From contig NC_064216.1 in NCBI RefSeq assembly GCF_023101765.2, forward strand, positions 12,093,545-12,157,544: a stretch of DNA of 64,000 nucleotides, given 5' to 3'. The notes below the pieces were generated by a model that searched no databases, was not told where the DNA came from, and saw nothing but the letters and a program-made list of their open reading frames with translations. Both the position numbers and the translations under genes were made by a program. Below, piece after piece: positions 1-9,524 of the stretch; positions within the stretch are counted from its first letter, which is position 1, and every line of letters begins with the position of its first letter. Source of the stretch: Spodoptera frugiperda (taxonomy: Eukaryota; Arthropoda; Insecta; Lepidoptera; Noctuidae).

Positions 1-89
1 CACCCCGAGATTATCATGGAAACCAGCATTCCAGTGCTGTGGATGGTTCCAATCAGGTTTATCTTCCATGGTTGACAGGCCAGATTTAG
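1..89 (-). CDS. SLC22-like transporter, coding exon 3 (partial)
   Basis: Acceptor CTGTCTTCCAG before position 89. It reads in phase 0 as LNLACQPWKINL followed by a hydrophobic helix ending IISG, and is cut by the window edge. Confidence 0.75.
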
Positions 90-3000
90 CTGGAAGACAG
101 GAGAACATAGGTTTATTAGTTGGTTCCTTCAATCGAGTCAAGAGCGAATACGAACTATACGGTTTAAGACACGATCACTAACTACCAATTTCAATGCAAA
201 ATCTTTAGATAAAGATTGATTGTTGACATTAGTTTTATATTGTTTTTATCAAAAATGAAGATCTATCTAGAGGTTTTGTATTAAGATCGGTTATTGAAAT
301 TGGCAGAAAGTCCAGACTAAGTTTAGGTAGGAAAAATCGGTAAATTTTGAAGTGTGTATTTTCAATATTCTCAGCAGTAACCCTGGAATTTATGGCAATA
401 CTTAGGACTTTTAAAATAGCTGGCGAAGAGTAGTAGAGTGCTTTATATTATATTTTATGCACATGGGCTTGTCCCTGTGAAGTAGTTATATAAGATAAGA
501 CATCAAGAATGACTTAGGTACTAACTACTACCTATGTATATGTATACCTGCAGGCATGTGGAACAATATGAGCGTGTTAAACTAATTATTAATTACGCAG
601 TTAATTGTATATAGTCCATTATCATAAACATGATTATGCGTGGTGTAACTATAACAATAATTGTGTAACAAATGGGCAATCAGAACTGCACGGTTGGTGC
701 GACGGCTGGACAACTGGCTGCCCTGCAATGTGTAGCTGGTCCGATTCTCGCACGAAGCTACTCTTTGGGTGATCCACAAATTGTTGGTTGTTTCGGGTCT
801 GGGTGTAATATTGTGGGTCATTTCATGTTTGATCGAGTGTCATGTAAAATTCTATGTTTGTAATGTGTATGTATGTTTGTAATGTGAAGTTCTATGCACC
901 CACGATATAGGAGAAATTCCTAATTTGGGACAAAAAGTATGATAGGCACGTTGGTTCTAAAAAAACGAAAGAACTAAAAACGAAAGAAATTTAAATAAAG
1001 ACGTCAAGTTAAAACTACTTTAAACTGCATTAGGATCGTAATCAATTTTCCAAATGATTAAGGTTAGGTGCAATGTTTTGCAGTGGAAATTCCAAGTGAA
1101 TTAGTATGGTAACGAGTTGATAATACTGTAAACTAGTATAAACATTCTCTTTATTCGCTATCTTATACATAATAAATAAATATTAACTTTCACCACTATC
1201 AGTTTGTTCTACTTCTACGTGTAATGTTTATGGTATGGAAGCGCTTTTTAAATAATTTAGGTATTTTTTCTATTTTTTAACCGACTTCCTAAAAAGGAGG
1301 AGGTTCTTAATTCGGCCGGTATGGTTTCTTTTTCTATGTATGTATGTATGTATGTTCACCGATTACGCCGAGGTTTATTGACCGATTTGCTCGATTCTTT
1401 TTGTCTTCGACGCGGATTTTCTCATCTTAGGTCCTATTTTAAATTTGATTCAGATTGGTTCAGTAGTTGTTATTTATTTACAACAGTAACATAAATATCC
1501 AAATCATTTTTGACCACCTATGGTGTTATTATTATGGTCACGGTCACGGACACGAATGCTTGCATTCGTCAAAAACGATAGTATAAAGTTTGTTTTACGT
1601 TAAAAGTAATCGAAACGAGAGCGAGTTCGGCGTTATGATTGGCTGGTTTATTCGAGCTGAGCAATTAAGAACTTTAAACGTAGAGCAAACTTGTACTAAG
1701 AGTCCTAATGATTTTTGGTTTAAGTTAAAAAAGTCGATCTCAATACAAAGATTGCTATTGATAATTAATTATTTCGGTCATTAGTTTTAAGGACCAGTTT
1801 TTAACCTTTGGGAACATGTACCTATTTATTTATTTATTGGTAGGAAACTCAGCAGCTTATTATTCTAAGTACATGATATACATAGTATAGAGTATGAGGT
1901 TCGGAAGCCAATAACAGAGTTTCAAAACATGCATTATATAAAACTAGAAAGTAGCGAAAATAGGTAAATATACTACAGGTAAATAAACAATGTAACTAAG
2001 AGAGAAAGATGTATAAATAAAAAATATGTACCTCAGCAATAATAGTATCGTTGGACTCATAAACCCATTCGGTGCAGGTCTTCAGCTCCTCGCTGAAGCT
2101 CTGATTGGTGCAGAACGGTTGAGTATGGTCTTCCAGCAGGACTGGCGAGGAACACCGGTCTATGGTCTGGTTCGGCCACCAAGCTGGGTGGAAACTTGAG
2201 CCCTGGTCTTCGCACCCGTTTACTCGACATCTGGTTGAAGGCAAATATAAGAAGAGTGCTAAGGTTTCTCGTAAGAAGTTGTACTATAGATAAACTAAAG
2301 AAGACAATAATAGATAACTTACATAGAACATCAGTAGTGACACGGACTCTGGAATTGTGCCCAGTATATGTCAGTAGGCTCGCCCCTTATTACATGGGAC
2401 TTATAAATGGTGAAAAGTAAATCGTATAGCGGCATTACGTGCCATAATGTGTACCTCTGCCTACTGCTTCAGGGATAAAAGGCGTGACGATAGATAGATA
2501 GAACATAGAATGAATAAGAAACTTTTAGGTCAGGAAATTAGCATCGCGTTGTTGTCTTATGAATTGAAACAATCTGTGGGTAGTCAGACTCAGAACATTT
2601 TTTTGTAGGAGGGAAAATCATCCAATTACTTACTTCTACCGCCTTGGGCCAAACGAGAGGGAGTGTCAGATTCTTATTGACTTAAAACCACCCCATTCCT
2701 ACTGCTGCTTTTCGAGCCGGAGCCCCGGTAACCCGCTATGTAGTCCGCAACTCCGGAGAACAGGGCAATGGATTCCATTAGGTTTTAGCTGTTGGCTAAC
2801 CATTCGCTTTATTGGTCTTGAGCTTTGATTCTTAACCAGATATATCCTAAATGGGACCCAATTAAATCTGGTTACAACTCCTTTGTTTAACCAGAAAACG
2901 ATATTCAAAATTGAACCTTAAATTCACTCACCTATAATTGATATCTCCGGCAGCAAATATGTAATTAATGTTGATCATAGTGACGAACATGGCAGGGAAA

Positions 3001-3098
3001 CAAATCAACGAGTATTGAATTATTTGATATCGACCAAAATTTTCAAATACTTTTGAAACTTCACACACCTTATTGTCCTCGCACTTTTTGTTCGCCAT
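1..3098 (-). CDS. SLC22-type organic cation transporter, 5' part (3 exons, runs off window)
   Basis: Three exons join in phase: 3098-2932, 2230-2032 and 89 to beyond position 1. The first encodes a short cytosolic N-terminus starting MANKKCEDNK and transmembrane segment 1 (IIQYSLICFPAMFVTM, residues about 29-50). The second is the large extracellular loop typical of the organic cation/anion/carnitine transporters: YRCRVNGCED, an N-glycosylation sequon in WWPNQT, two more in TNQS and SNDT, paired cysteines, and the conserved CTEWVY. The third starts LNLACQPWKINL, the usual 'E-x-x-L-C' stretch, and enters transmembrane segment 2 (GTIHSTGMLVSMIISG). The family moves organic cations or zwitterions across the plasma membrane as 12-helix MFS proteins; the substrate cannot be told here. 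All splice sites are GT-AG. I cannot tell whether the rest is intact. Confidence 0.8.
691..930 (+). mobile_element. SINE family S1 copy (tRNA-derived)
   Basis: The head has tRNA-like boxes (GGTTGGTGCGACGG and a degenerate GTCCGATTCTCGC). The body CTCTTTGGGTGATCCACAAA and the tail CACCCACGATATAGGAGAAA are shared with copies near 36.9 kb and 60.8 kb. The 190-base reading frame inside it is not a gene. Confidence 0.7.
1277..1475 (+). repeat. Interspersed repeat R8 copy ('ACCGACTTC..AAAAAGGAGGAGG')
   Basis: Begins AACCGACTTCCTAAAAAGG and contains a short TATG microsatellite (1338-1355). The same opening recurs at 43528 and in diverged form at about 31362; the family is common in moth genomes. 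Confidence 0.6.
1580..1705. mobile_element. MITE family M1 copy
   Basis: Termini resemble TTTACGTTAAAAGTAATCG at one end and CTTTAAACGTAGAGCAAAC..TACTAAGAGT at the other, an imperfect inverted pair. The core GAGCGAGTTCGGCG..ATTGGCTGG matches copies at 17.8 and 50.0 kb. Confidence 0.55.
2032..2230 (-). CDS. SLC22-like transporter, coding exon 2 (large extracellular loop)
   Basis: The acceptor is AACCAG and the donor GAG/GTACAT. The first base completes the split Arg codon of YRCRV. The exon carries at least six cysteines and three N-x-S/T sequons, as expected of the glycosylated loop between helices 1 and 2. Confidence 0.8.
2331..2490 (+). mobile_element. SINE family S2 copy, 5'-truncated
   Basis: Carries CAGTAGTGACACGGACTCTG, ATTACATGGGACTTATAA, TATAGCGGCATTACGTGCC and CACCTCTGCCTACTGCTTC-like sequence, the body of the SINE that is complete at 63154-63454. 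The tRNA head is missing. It lies in intron 1 of the transporter. Confidence 0.75.
2598..2758 (-). mobile_element. SINE-like family R3 copy
   Basis: T-run, then GGGAAAATCATCCAATTACT, GAGTGTCAGATTCTTATTGA, TTTTCGAGCCGGAGCCCCGG and AACCCGCTATGTAGTCCGC, the reverse complement of the family consensus. Confidence 0.8.
2932..3098 (-). CDS. SLC22-like transporter, coding exon 1
   Basis: Start chosen at 3098 because the context AAAATGGCG is strong; an in-frame ATG at 3116 would add MIIFFK. The exon ends in phase 2 (AG) at a GTGAGT donor. It encodes the N-terminus and first membrane helix. Confidence 0.75.
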
Positions 3099-3839
3099 TT
3101 TAAAAAAAATAATCACTTAAAACTAAACTTTTAAAAATAAATTAAGTCTTCTTAAATCAAAATTTGAATTGTCAAAATTGAAAGTATATATTTTTTTTTA
3201 TTTATGAACAGGATTATTTTCAAATAAAGAACACGCTTCAATGTTGTTGCCTATCATCGCAATGAAGGCATTTTTAAAAACGAATACAAATTAAATTAAA
3301 AAATGAGCGATTGAATTTTTTTTAAAACACTATCGTGGTTGATACATAGTCAATTTGTCTCTATGAAACAAGACGCACGCCCGCGACGTACTTACAGTAA
3401 CTAATTATCTTCATATGGAATTTAGCTACAGTTTCGTAACAATTCAATTGAGATCAATTTGTCTGTGTGTGTCTCAATTAAATGGGACAACTTGGCTCTT
3501 AGTCTTTTCGGAGGCCGAAATGTAAATATTGATGGTCCCTCATCAATTTTGGGACTATTTTTAAAGAAAAAAGGGATTTATCCTTTTTAAAATGGACGAA
3601 ATTATTGATACATAACTTGAAAGCGTTGTTAAATAATAATGTTGTTATTGTAACCAATTCGTATTAGGTATTTATTAACTTTCCTTCTTAAAAATAAATA
3701 AATATAAATATGGCCTTAAGGTATCCCAGCATCCCCATTTTTATTTCACTGTCGCACTCATTTAATGATTACCTAAACAATTTCTTTGTAACGATTTTGT
3801 CCCCAAAGCAATTGCTAAAGATTGACTCTGAGTACAGCG

Positions 3840-3915
3840 ATTACTGACTGCAAACCACCCCGTTCCTACTCCTACTTTGTGCTGGTAACCCGCTAAGCCT
3901 GAGAATCTGAAGTAT
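3840..3915 (-). mobile_element. SINE-like family R3 fragment
   Basis: Only the middle of the element remains: ACTGCAAACCACCCCGTTCC, a CTCCTACTTT segment and GGTAACCCGCTAAGCC. Confidence 0.6.
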
Positions 3916-4630
3916 AGTCTCGCTCTCCGGTTTAATTTCACGTGATCACTGCGCCGCTATAATTCAGCAATTTAGTTCTTAATGACACGAGTCATGCTAG
4001 GTTAAGTAGTAGTTAACGTCGACCCATTATATAAAAAAAAAAGAGCTGGGCCCCTTGACCTAAAGAACGAACACTTGATAATAATGTCTGTATTTTTTGT
4101 CTTTTTTTTTGTTCTTTTCTACTAACACTAGATAATATAAGCTATTATAATACTAACACAATTTGGACCCCTGATGTCTGAAATAAATGCATTTTAATTA
4201 ATTAAAAAAACGTAGATAAATCTATAAAACTGTTTCTGTTATGCCTGAAACTGAGGACGCTTGACTTTTCGAAACCTACCAACGGCAAAGTACCAATGCG
4301 ATTTTTTCCGTATGTACTTTCTAAGATTATTTGGACACCACTGACTAACGGTGAAGAAAAACACCGTGAGGAAACCTGGGCTGAGCAAGCGTAGTAACTG
4401 ATACTCAAACCTTCTCCATGCGAGAAGAGGCTTTTGGTCAGCGATGGCCACTTATAGGTAGGGTACTATGTAACTAACAAGTACATATTGCGTTTTAACA
4501 CTTTAAACGCCACGGGGGTCACCGGTGACCAACGTTAGCGGAGGATTTGCCTTCAACAGTTTTCTATTGGCCGTCACTTAATAGATAAACTTTTCACACA
4601 GACACAACCGCAAAAGTCTGTAGTAGTATA

Positions 4631-4713
4631 TTTATACATACTATTGTATATATAGTATATATACGTAGTATAAACTATTGTATATATAGTATATATACAA
4701 TAGTATGTATAAA
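4631..4713. repeat. AT-rich inverted repeat, about 33-bp arms
   Basis: The arms 4631-4663 and 4681-4713 are reverse complements with about two mismatches (ends TTTATACATACTATTG and CAATAGTATGTATAAA), separated by 17 bases. Alternating TA runs fill both arms, so it could extrude as a cruciform. Confidence 0.85.
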
Positions 4714-4851
4714 CGTCATAAAACGTAATCAAGATAAAACTGAATTCGTGTTTGTTATATAATTATATTGTTAGCTGATGACAATTGATTAAAATATTAA
4801 CTTTGTATTAAATAACATGGTACCTACATTGTCTTTCGCTGGGTACACACT

Positions 4852-5000
4852 TTCTTTTTTTTGAGGTGGGCAAATCATCTAATGACTTCTCCAACCTTGG
4901 GTGAGGGAATGTCAGACTGTTACTGACCAACCATCCCGTTCCTTCTCCTGTTTTTGGCCTGAGCCCCGGTAAACCCGCTAGGTAGTCCACAGCTTCGGAG
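4852..5000 (-). mobile_element. SINE-like family R3 copy
   Basis: T-run, then GGGCAAATCATCTAATGACT, GGGAATGTCAGACTGTTACT and AAACCCGCTAGGTAGTCC. It is diverged from the copy 200 bases further on, so the two are separate insertions. Confidence 0.75.
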
Positions 5001-5039
5001 TAGGTACATACTAAGACCCACATTTTTGACACATGAGGG

Positions 5040-5470
5040 AGATGAACACGAAGGAGCGACCGGATCCATGCTGCTACACATGGGCCGGCTCGATCCGATC
5101 GGATTCAAACAACACATACGTTGTGTTTAGTCGTGCGAGTGAGGTTACTGGGGGCCCAAGCACCACTCCAAACTCCCCACTCCCCAAACCCTCAAATCCC
5201 TTTTTTTTGAGGGCGGAAAATCATCCAATGACTTCTCTCGCCTTGGGCGAGGCGAGACGGAGTGTCAGACTCTTACTGACTAAAAACCACCCCGTTCCTT
5301 CTCCTGCTTTTCGAACCAGAGCCCCGGTAAACCCGCTAGGTAGTCCGCAGCTCTGGATCAGGCATCAGCCCTACTGGGCCCCATCTGTAAAGCCTCAAAT
5401 CCCTAGTTACCTGATTCCAGAAGTGAGAGAAGCGGGTCTACCTCGTGATTATTTAATACTCTGTTTATTA
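5040..5470 (+). mobile_element. Truncated LINE 3' region, split by an R3 SINE
   Basis: ACACATACGTTGTGTTTAGT and GCGAGTGAGGTTACTGGGGG match the 3' region of LINE ends near 34.0 and 35.9 kb. The R3 element 5201-5392 interrupts it; beyond it the sequence resumes with a duplicated CCTCAAATCCC. The 146-codon frame that runs through both is not a gene. Confidence 0.6.
5201..5392 (-). mobile_element. Full-length R3 SINE with 11-bp target site duplication
   Basis: CCTCAAATCCC occurs at 5190-5200 and again at 5393-5403, directly flanking the element. The T-run at the low-coordinate end is the A-tail of a minus-strand insertion, so this is a 192-bp retroposed element. It sets the family's ends, including a 5' part (CAGATGGGGCCCAGTAGGGC on the minus strand) absent from most copies here. 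Confidence 0.85.
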
Positions 5471-5811
5471 TAGTTTTATTAATAAACGTGGCATTACGTA
5501 TTATGCCATTATTATACAGACAAATGTAACAAAACCGAGATAACACACCACATTTGCTTATTTAGTTAAGAATTATATTTGTATAGGCTTCATTTATAGT
5601 TATGTATACAGACATTTCTTACAAAAACCTTCCTTAATTTATTAATAGATTAACTGATAATAAAACGCTTAATATGTCATTAGGCTGGTTTTCTGGTTTT
5701 TCCCAGAGGAGATTAGGCATATAATGATACAATTTCCTCCTGTACCTAAGTAATTATTACAATATTAATAATTCGTGGCATATTCTCGCACCTTTAACCA
5801 AAATGTGAGCA

Positions 5812-5877
5812 ATAGGACCATAGGACCAAAAGATCACAGAACCACAGGACCATAGGACCTAAGGACCATAACACCAT
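5812..5877 (+). repeat. Short minisatellite, unit about AGGACCATA
   Basis: ATAGGACCATAGGACCAAAA continues as degenerate copies (ACCACAGGACC, ATAGGACCTAAGGACC, ATAACACCATAA). About seven units of 8-10 bases. Confidence 0.75.
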
Positions 5878-6087
5878 AATAACTAGGGTCAAAGGACTTA
5901 AAATTACGTGTGTTAGCAAATCAAAGTAATTTTCAAACTCACGTGTTTTTTGGTTTAAAATTGTCTGACATCTGTCTTTGGACGACATTTATATACACAA
6001 TACACATTCACAATATTACATACATAGGTATCACTACCTCACCACACCAAAGGAATTAACTACAAATTAAAAAACGATAAAAAACAT

Positions 6088-6093
6088 TTTATT
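6088..6093 (-). promoter_or_regulatory. Poly(A) signal AATAAA overlapping the Kazal stop codon
   Basis: The minus strand reads TGAATAAAATG: the last base of the stop codon is the first of AATAAA. The 3' UTR must therefore be only a few tens of bases. Confidence 0.7.
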
Positions 6094-6316
6094 CAACCTT
6101 CAAATTCAACAGCGAGATTTGGACAAAAGCCTTTTGAAGCTACAATAAGTTCTGAATTGAAGCACTTGGCACATTCCAGGTTCCAGTAGGTGCGTCCATT
6201 CGATGCGCAGACAGGGTCCAGGATCCCGTGGCACATGGGGCAGGTGACCAGGTCTGCTGCTGACAGCCCCTGGTACGGCAGAGCAGATGCCATCGAGATT
6301 AACAGCAGGAGAAGTA
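6093..6316 (-). CDS. Kazal gene, coding exon 2
   Basis: Acceptor TTGTTCACAG; holds the rest of the signal peptide and the whole Kazal domain. The stop TGA is at 6095-6093. Confidence 0.87.
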
Positions 6317-6760
6317 CTGTGAACAATATGTTAAAGGTTTATAATTTTGAAGATTTGGAAATTGTTCTGCATTAAATACGCTCTATGAAATAGAAGAAGT
6401 CCATTTCCTAAAAATACTATGCTGAATACCGCATCAATATCGGTTCCGCCAAAAGATAATCGCGTACAAACACACATACATATAGCCTACACATGAGAAT
6501 CTCCTGTTTTTTGACGACGGTAAAAAATACAAATCATGACCAATATAATAAAAAAATATTTCTTTTGAAGACACTTTAGGAAACAAAACGAGAATGGATC
6601 TCATATTGCATTATTACGTTATTGTATAACCAAATTTAAATAAGGACTAATCTTAAAATCGACCATACAAGTTCTATTTAGGTATAGTAGGTAAGTAATA
6701 CCTACCAGATTATGTTTGCACAGAGGATATGGTATAAAGTAAATACTCACTGAATTTCAT
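6093..6760 (-). CDS. Small secreted Kazal-type serine protease inhibitor
   Basis: Two exons, 6760-6751 and 6316-6093, join to a 77-residue protein. Residues 1-16 (MKFILLLLLISMASAL) are a clear signal peptide. One six-cysteine domain follows: C29, C32, C40, C52, C55, C68, with the Kazal core DPVCASNGRTY and E-C-x2-C. The spacing C40-x6-Y-x4-C52 is one residue longer than usual. By family alignment P1, the second residue after the second cysteine, is Gly34, which would make a weak or specialised inhibitor; that is inference. The start is fixed by splicing: an uninterrupted reading frame in the second exon begins in the intron with MFTV, but the GTGAGT donor after ATGAAATTCA and the acceptor TTGTTCACAG restore a proper signal peptide. 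Likely roles of such proteins in moths are haemolymph, gut or silk protease control. Confidence 0.87.
6751..6760 (-). CDS. Kazal gene, coding exon 1 (10 bases)
   Basis: Encodes MKF plus one base, followed by GTGAGT. Very short first coding exons ahead of a signal-peptide exon are common in insect secreted-protein genes. Confidence 0.8.
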
Positions 6761-6815
6761 GGTAATATTTGCTGCTTGGATCGTGTATTTTTATTGAATA
6801 TTGTATTTGTTTAAA

Positions 6816-6822
6816 CTTATAT
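6816..6822 (-). promoter_or_regulatory. TATA box of the Kazal gene
   Basis: ATATAAG on the minus strand, 56 bases above the start codon, which leaves room for a transcription start near 6790 and a leader of about 30 bases. Confidence 0.55.
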
Positions 6823-7152
6823 TTGTTTTGTACTGACGTTCAACCACTCAGTAAGCTGGTAGAGTAAATAATGGTTAGTGCGTATTTTGTTATTAAGGAT
6901 ATCGTTAGCACTGCTCCGGAGCTTATTATGCGCTAATTTGATAGCAATGTACACCTTATCAATACGTAAATACGGAAAAACATATCCAGCTACCCCAGTC
7001 AGTCCATTTATTGATTTTCATCCTTATTAGTTCACCATAAAGTTGTAAATCTTTTAAATATATCAAGGTAAGGTATTGGCGATTGTATTTCCATACAGAC
7101 TAGCTTATCATTTTGTTTAATTATGTTTTAATTTATTTAGTTATATATGTTA

Positions 7153-7352
7153 ACTAGCGACCTGCCCCAGCTTCGCATGGGTGTAATGGTGATATATTAT
7201 GCATGTATTATACATATCAAATTATCAACCGTCCTATCACACTATCTATTAAAAAAAATGCATCAAAATCCGTTGCGTATTTTTAAAGATTTAAGCATAC
7301 AAAGGGACATAGGGACATAGAAAGCGACTTTGTTTTATACTATGTAGTGATG
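7153..7352 (+). repeat. Interspersed repeat R7 copy
   Basis: GCGACCTGCCCCAGCTTCGC, CATCAAAATCCGTTGCGTA and GACTTTGTTTTATACTATG recur in reverse at 32305-32482. This pattern is typical of non-LTR retroelement 3' regions in moths. Confidence 0.65.
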
Positions 7353-7642
7353 ATTATGTAACTAAAATTAAATAAAAATGTATAAAAAGTCTAATGTTAA
7401 TAATTGCTTTACATTGTGTTACTTATTTACTCCATTGAAATAAAACCAGTTTATTTCAATGAACCTTAAAAAATCAATGGCAACAAAAGATTTAAACACT
7501 TAGGACCGTAACGCTAACTAATTGTGTACTTAAAAATCTTTGAAAAACGCACGAAGAAATAACTTATATGTAAGTAGTATCTTTACAATCAAATTATATC
7601 TATTAACACACATACAATAATATATTTAAAAAACACACCACC

Positions 7643-7650
7643 TATATAAA
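7643..7650 (+). promoter_or_regulatory. TATA box of the secreted peptide gene
   Basis: TATATAAA lies 61 bases before the ATG at 7711. A start site near 7672, around TGTCATATTTG, would be about 30 bases downstream. Confidence 0.65.
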
Positions 7651-7710
7651 AACCGTTGCTAAAACGTTAACTGTCATATTTGAATTGAATTTCGAACGTT
7701 AAAGAACAAG

Positions 7711-7965
7711 ATGGCGGTGTTTGGAAGATTGACAGTTGTGGCTCTAATCGTGTGTTGCCTGTGCCTTATTGAGGCGAAGAAAAGTAAGGAAAATGACAGA
7801 GTGTCCAAGGGAAACCTGGGTCACCAGGGGCCCAAGAGTCATCACCAACGTCATTTTGTGAAGAGAGACGCTTACGATTACCAGGGTTATGATGATGAGC
7901 GTCCAGAATACAGCAACTATGACAGGCCTCACAGAATCCGTGTGCTGCCAGGATTTCTACATTGA
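7711..7965 (+). CDS. 84-residue secreted peptide precursor, unknown
   Basis: I do not recognise this protein. A single uninterrupted frame begins at AACAAGATGGCGG. Residues 1-22 (MAVFGRLTVVALIVCCLCLI..EA) form a strong signal peptide. Residues 23-50 are basic and rich in Lys, Gly and His. A dibasic KR at 51-52 precedes a 32-residue tail rich in Tyr and Asp (DAYDYQGYDDERPEY) that ends RIRVLPGFLH. This suggests a precursor cut by a furin- or PC2-like protease to release the tail; it could be a neuropeptide-like, antimicrobial or cuticular peptide. There is no C-terminal Gly amidation signal and no cysteine after the signal peptide. A good TATA box upstream and ATTAAA downstream support a real gene. 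Confidence 0.7.
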   Translation: MAVFGRLTVVALIVCCLCLIEAKKSKENDRVSKGNLGHQGPKSHHQRHFVKRDAYDYQGYDDERPEYSNYDRPHRIRVLPGFLH

Positions 7966-8042
7966 TTTACCGTCTTTCGACCCAAAGGATTTGTGCAATG
8001 AATACATGTTAAAGTGATTAATTTTAAGTGTCTTTTAGTGTA

Positions 8043-8048
8043 ATTAAA
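8043..8048 (+). promoter_or_regulatory. Candidate poly(A) signal ATTAAA of the secreted peptide gene
   Basis: ATTAAA 78 bases after the stop codon; a weaker AATACA lies at 8001. Confidence 0.4.
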
Positions 8049-8084
8049 AAGCTTGTTTATAGTCGAACAATGTATTTTCTTTTT

Positions 8085-8590
8085 CTGGGGGCACGGTAGT
8101 GAAAACGAGTGCCAAGCGAAGCGCAAGCGCAAGGGCACTACCTACCTTTTCTAAGCGCTTCGTCGTATTTTTGAACCTTCATAACTTGAGTTTTTATACC
8201 AGATAAACAAAATTTTCAGGAATAATGTCAGTGGTAGACTTAATAAACCTCTAAAGTTTCAATTGCATAGCTCTTATACTTTAGATTTTATTGATATCTA
8301 AAATACCCCGATTTCGTCACTCACTCACTGATGATCAACAAAATTCTTAAGGTACTTCCTGAAGTCTTAGAAAACTGAAATTTGGTATGTAAGCTAGTAT
8401 TAGTACCCAAACAACAAAAAAATCCTAAAACTTGGAACTTTTACCCCCCAACCCCTTAAACTAGGGGGTGAAAGTTTGTTCGAGACTTCCGCAACTTTTG
8501 AATTAGAGGTCTGAATGCGGCCGCGGAGGGGTAAAAATCTGAAATAGGGAAACTTAATTCCCTATTTCCTGCTTAAGATCTGAAAATTAT
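8085..8590 (+). repeat. Probable interspersed repeat
   Basis: GCGAAGCGCAAGCGCAAGGG, CTAAGCGCTTCGTCGTATTT, CACTCACTCACTGATGATCA and an ACCCCTTAAACTAGGGGGTG hairpin follow one another without coding potential. I recognise the style from moth repeats, but it is single copy in this window. Confidence 0.4.
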
Positions 8591-8737
8591 ACACAAGTAC
8601 ATAGAACACAAACTTTTCATCAAATCAAAACATTATCCTACCCATAAGTACTTAGATATGAATAATATTACTACACTTCACTTCGGTAAGTGTTTATTAA
8701 TCAACCTATACTTTTGAACATAAGCATCGTAAGTATA

Positions 8738-8860
8738 GTATGCGCCAACGCCCGCCGCCTGCCCCCTCGTCCCCGCGCAGTAGCTAAAAATAATCGGCCC
8801 GTCAGCGAGTGCGGCACCCGAACGCGGGCAGACGCGCGAGGGCAGACGTCGTTGACGGTT
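8738..8860. other. Isolated GC-rich island
   Basis: A stretch from TGCGCCAACGCCCGCCGCC to GCGGGCAGACGCGCGAGGGC is strongly CpG-rich inside an AT-rich region. It may be a promoter, an untranslated exon, or the 5' end of a retroelement. The 85-codon frame across it resembles no protein I know. Confidence 0.4.
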
Positions 8861-8970
8861 GTCTCGTTGAATGAAAAATTTTCGGAATATTTCGGTGATT
8901 TAAAAGTTTGCTATCGCGGAGAAAAAAACCATTTGCCTTATATTTAACAACCTACAAAAAGAAATGAAAT

Positions 8971-9524
8971 CCCACAAAAACATTTCATGTTAAATGTTGC
9001 CAAGACGAGACCATATAGCTCGCACTGTCAAAAAGTAATCAGATCCCGTGTAGAGCCAAGTTTCTAACCCTACATGCCCAGACCTAAATCGAAAAGCCTA
9101 ATTTCACACTCAAGTTACGGGGAAATTCTACAGCCATAGCTCGTACTGCGTAGTTCGTAGCGCGTAGCAGAGTTTTTGCTATTCCGCACGGACTTTTTGC
9201 TATTCGTCATATGGGCTTGAGCTTAAAAATCTATTCAATCTTCTAAACTCTTTCCGTGCGGCCAACTCGCCAGTTACGTCCAAGGTTTGCACGCCTACGA
9301 GATTATAGCGTAAAAACTCTGCTACGCGCTACGAACTACGCAGTACGAGCTATGGCTGTAGAATTTCCCCGTAACTTGAGTGTGAAATTAGGCTTTTCGA
9401 TTTAGGTCTGGGCATGTAGGGTTAGATTTAGAAACTTGGCTCTACACGGGATCTGATTACTTTTTGACAGTGCGAGCTATATGGTCTCGTCTTGGCAACA
9501 TTTAACATGAAATGTTTTTGTGGG
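8971..9524. mobile_element. Foldback element with about 207-bp terminal inverted repeats
   Basis: Arms 8971-9177 and 9312-9524 are near-perfect reverse complements, from CCCACAAAAACATTTCATG to CATGAAATGTTTTTGTGGG. The only clear difference I see is a 6-base ATTTAG insertion in the right arm. The 134-base spacer contains a second small inverted pair (CCGCACGGA at 9184, TCCGTGCGG at 9253). There is no transposase frame, so this is a non-autonomous DNA element. Flanks give no clear target duplication beyond a possible AT. Confidence 0.9.

Larger units (their letters stand above)
90..2031 (-). other. Intron 2 of the SLC22-like gene
   Basis: AT-rich intron holding a tRNA-headed SINE copy (about 691-930), a repeat starting ACCGACTTC (about 1277-1475) and a MITE (about 1580-1705). 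The first 600 bases past exon 3 (90-690) and 931-1276 show nothing recognisable. Confidence 0.7.
3117..6086. other. Intergenic region between transporter and Kazal gene
   Basis: Apart from the repeats listed separately (R3 copies, an AT-rich palindrome, LINE 3' ends, a short minisatellite) the sequence is AT-rich and I see no exon. 3117-3830 and 5480-5800 hold nothing recognisable. The promoter of the transporter must lie just above 3098, but I see no clear TATA box. Confidence 0.55.

Noticed and set aside
5033..5473. 146-codon reading frame
   Set aside because: Runs across a LINE end and an inserted SINE.
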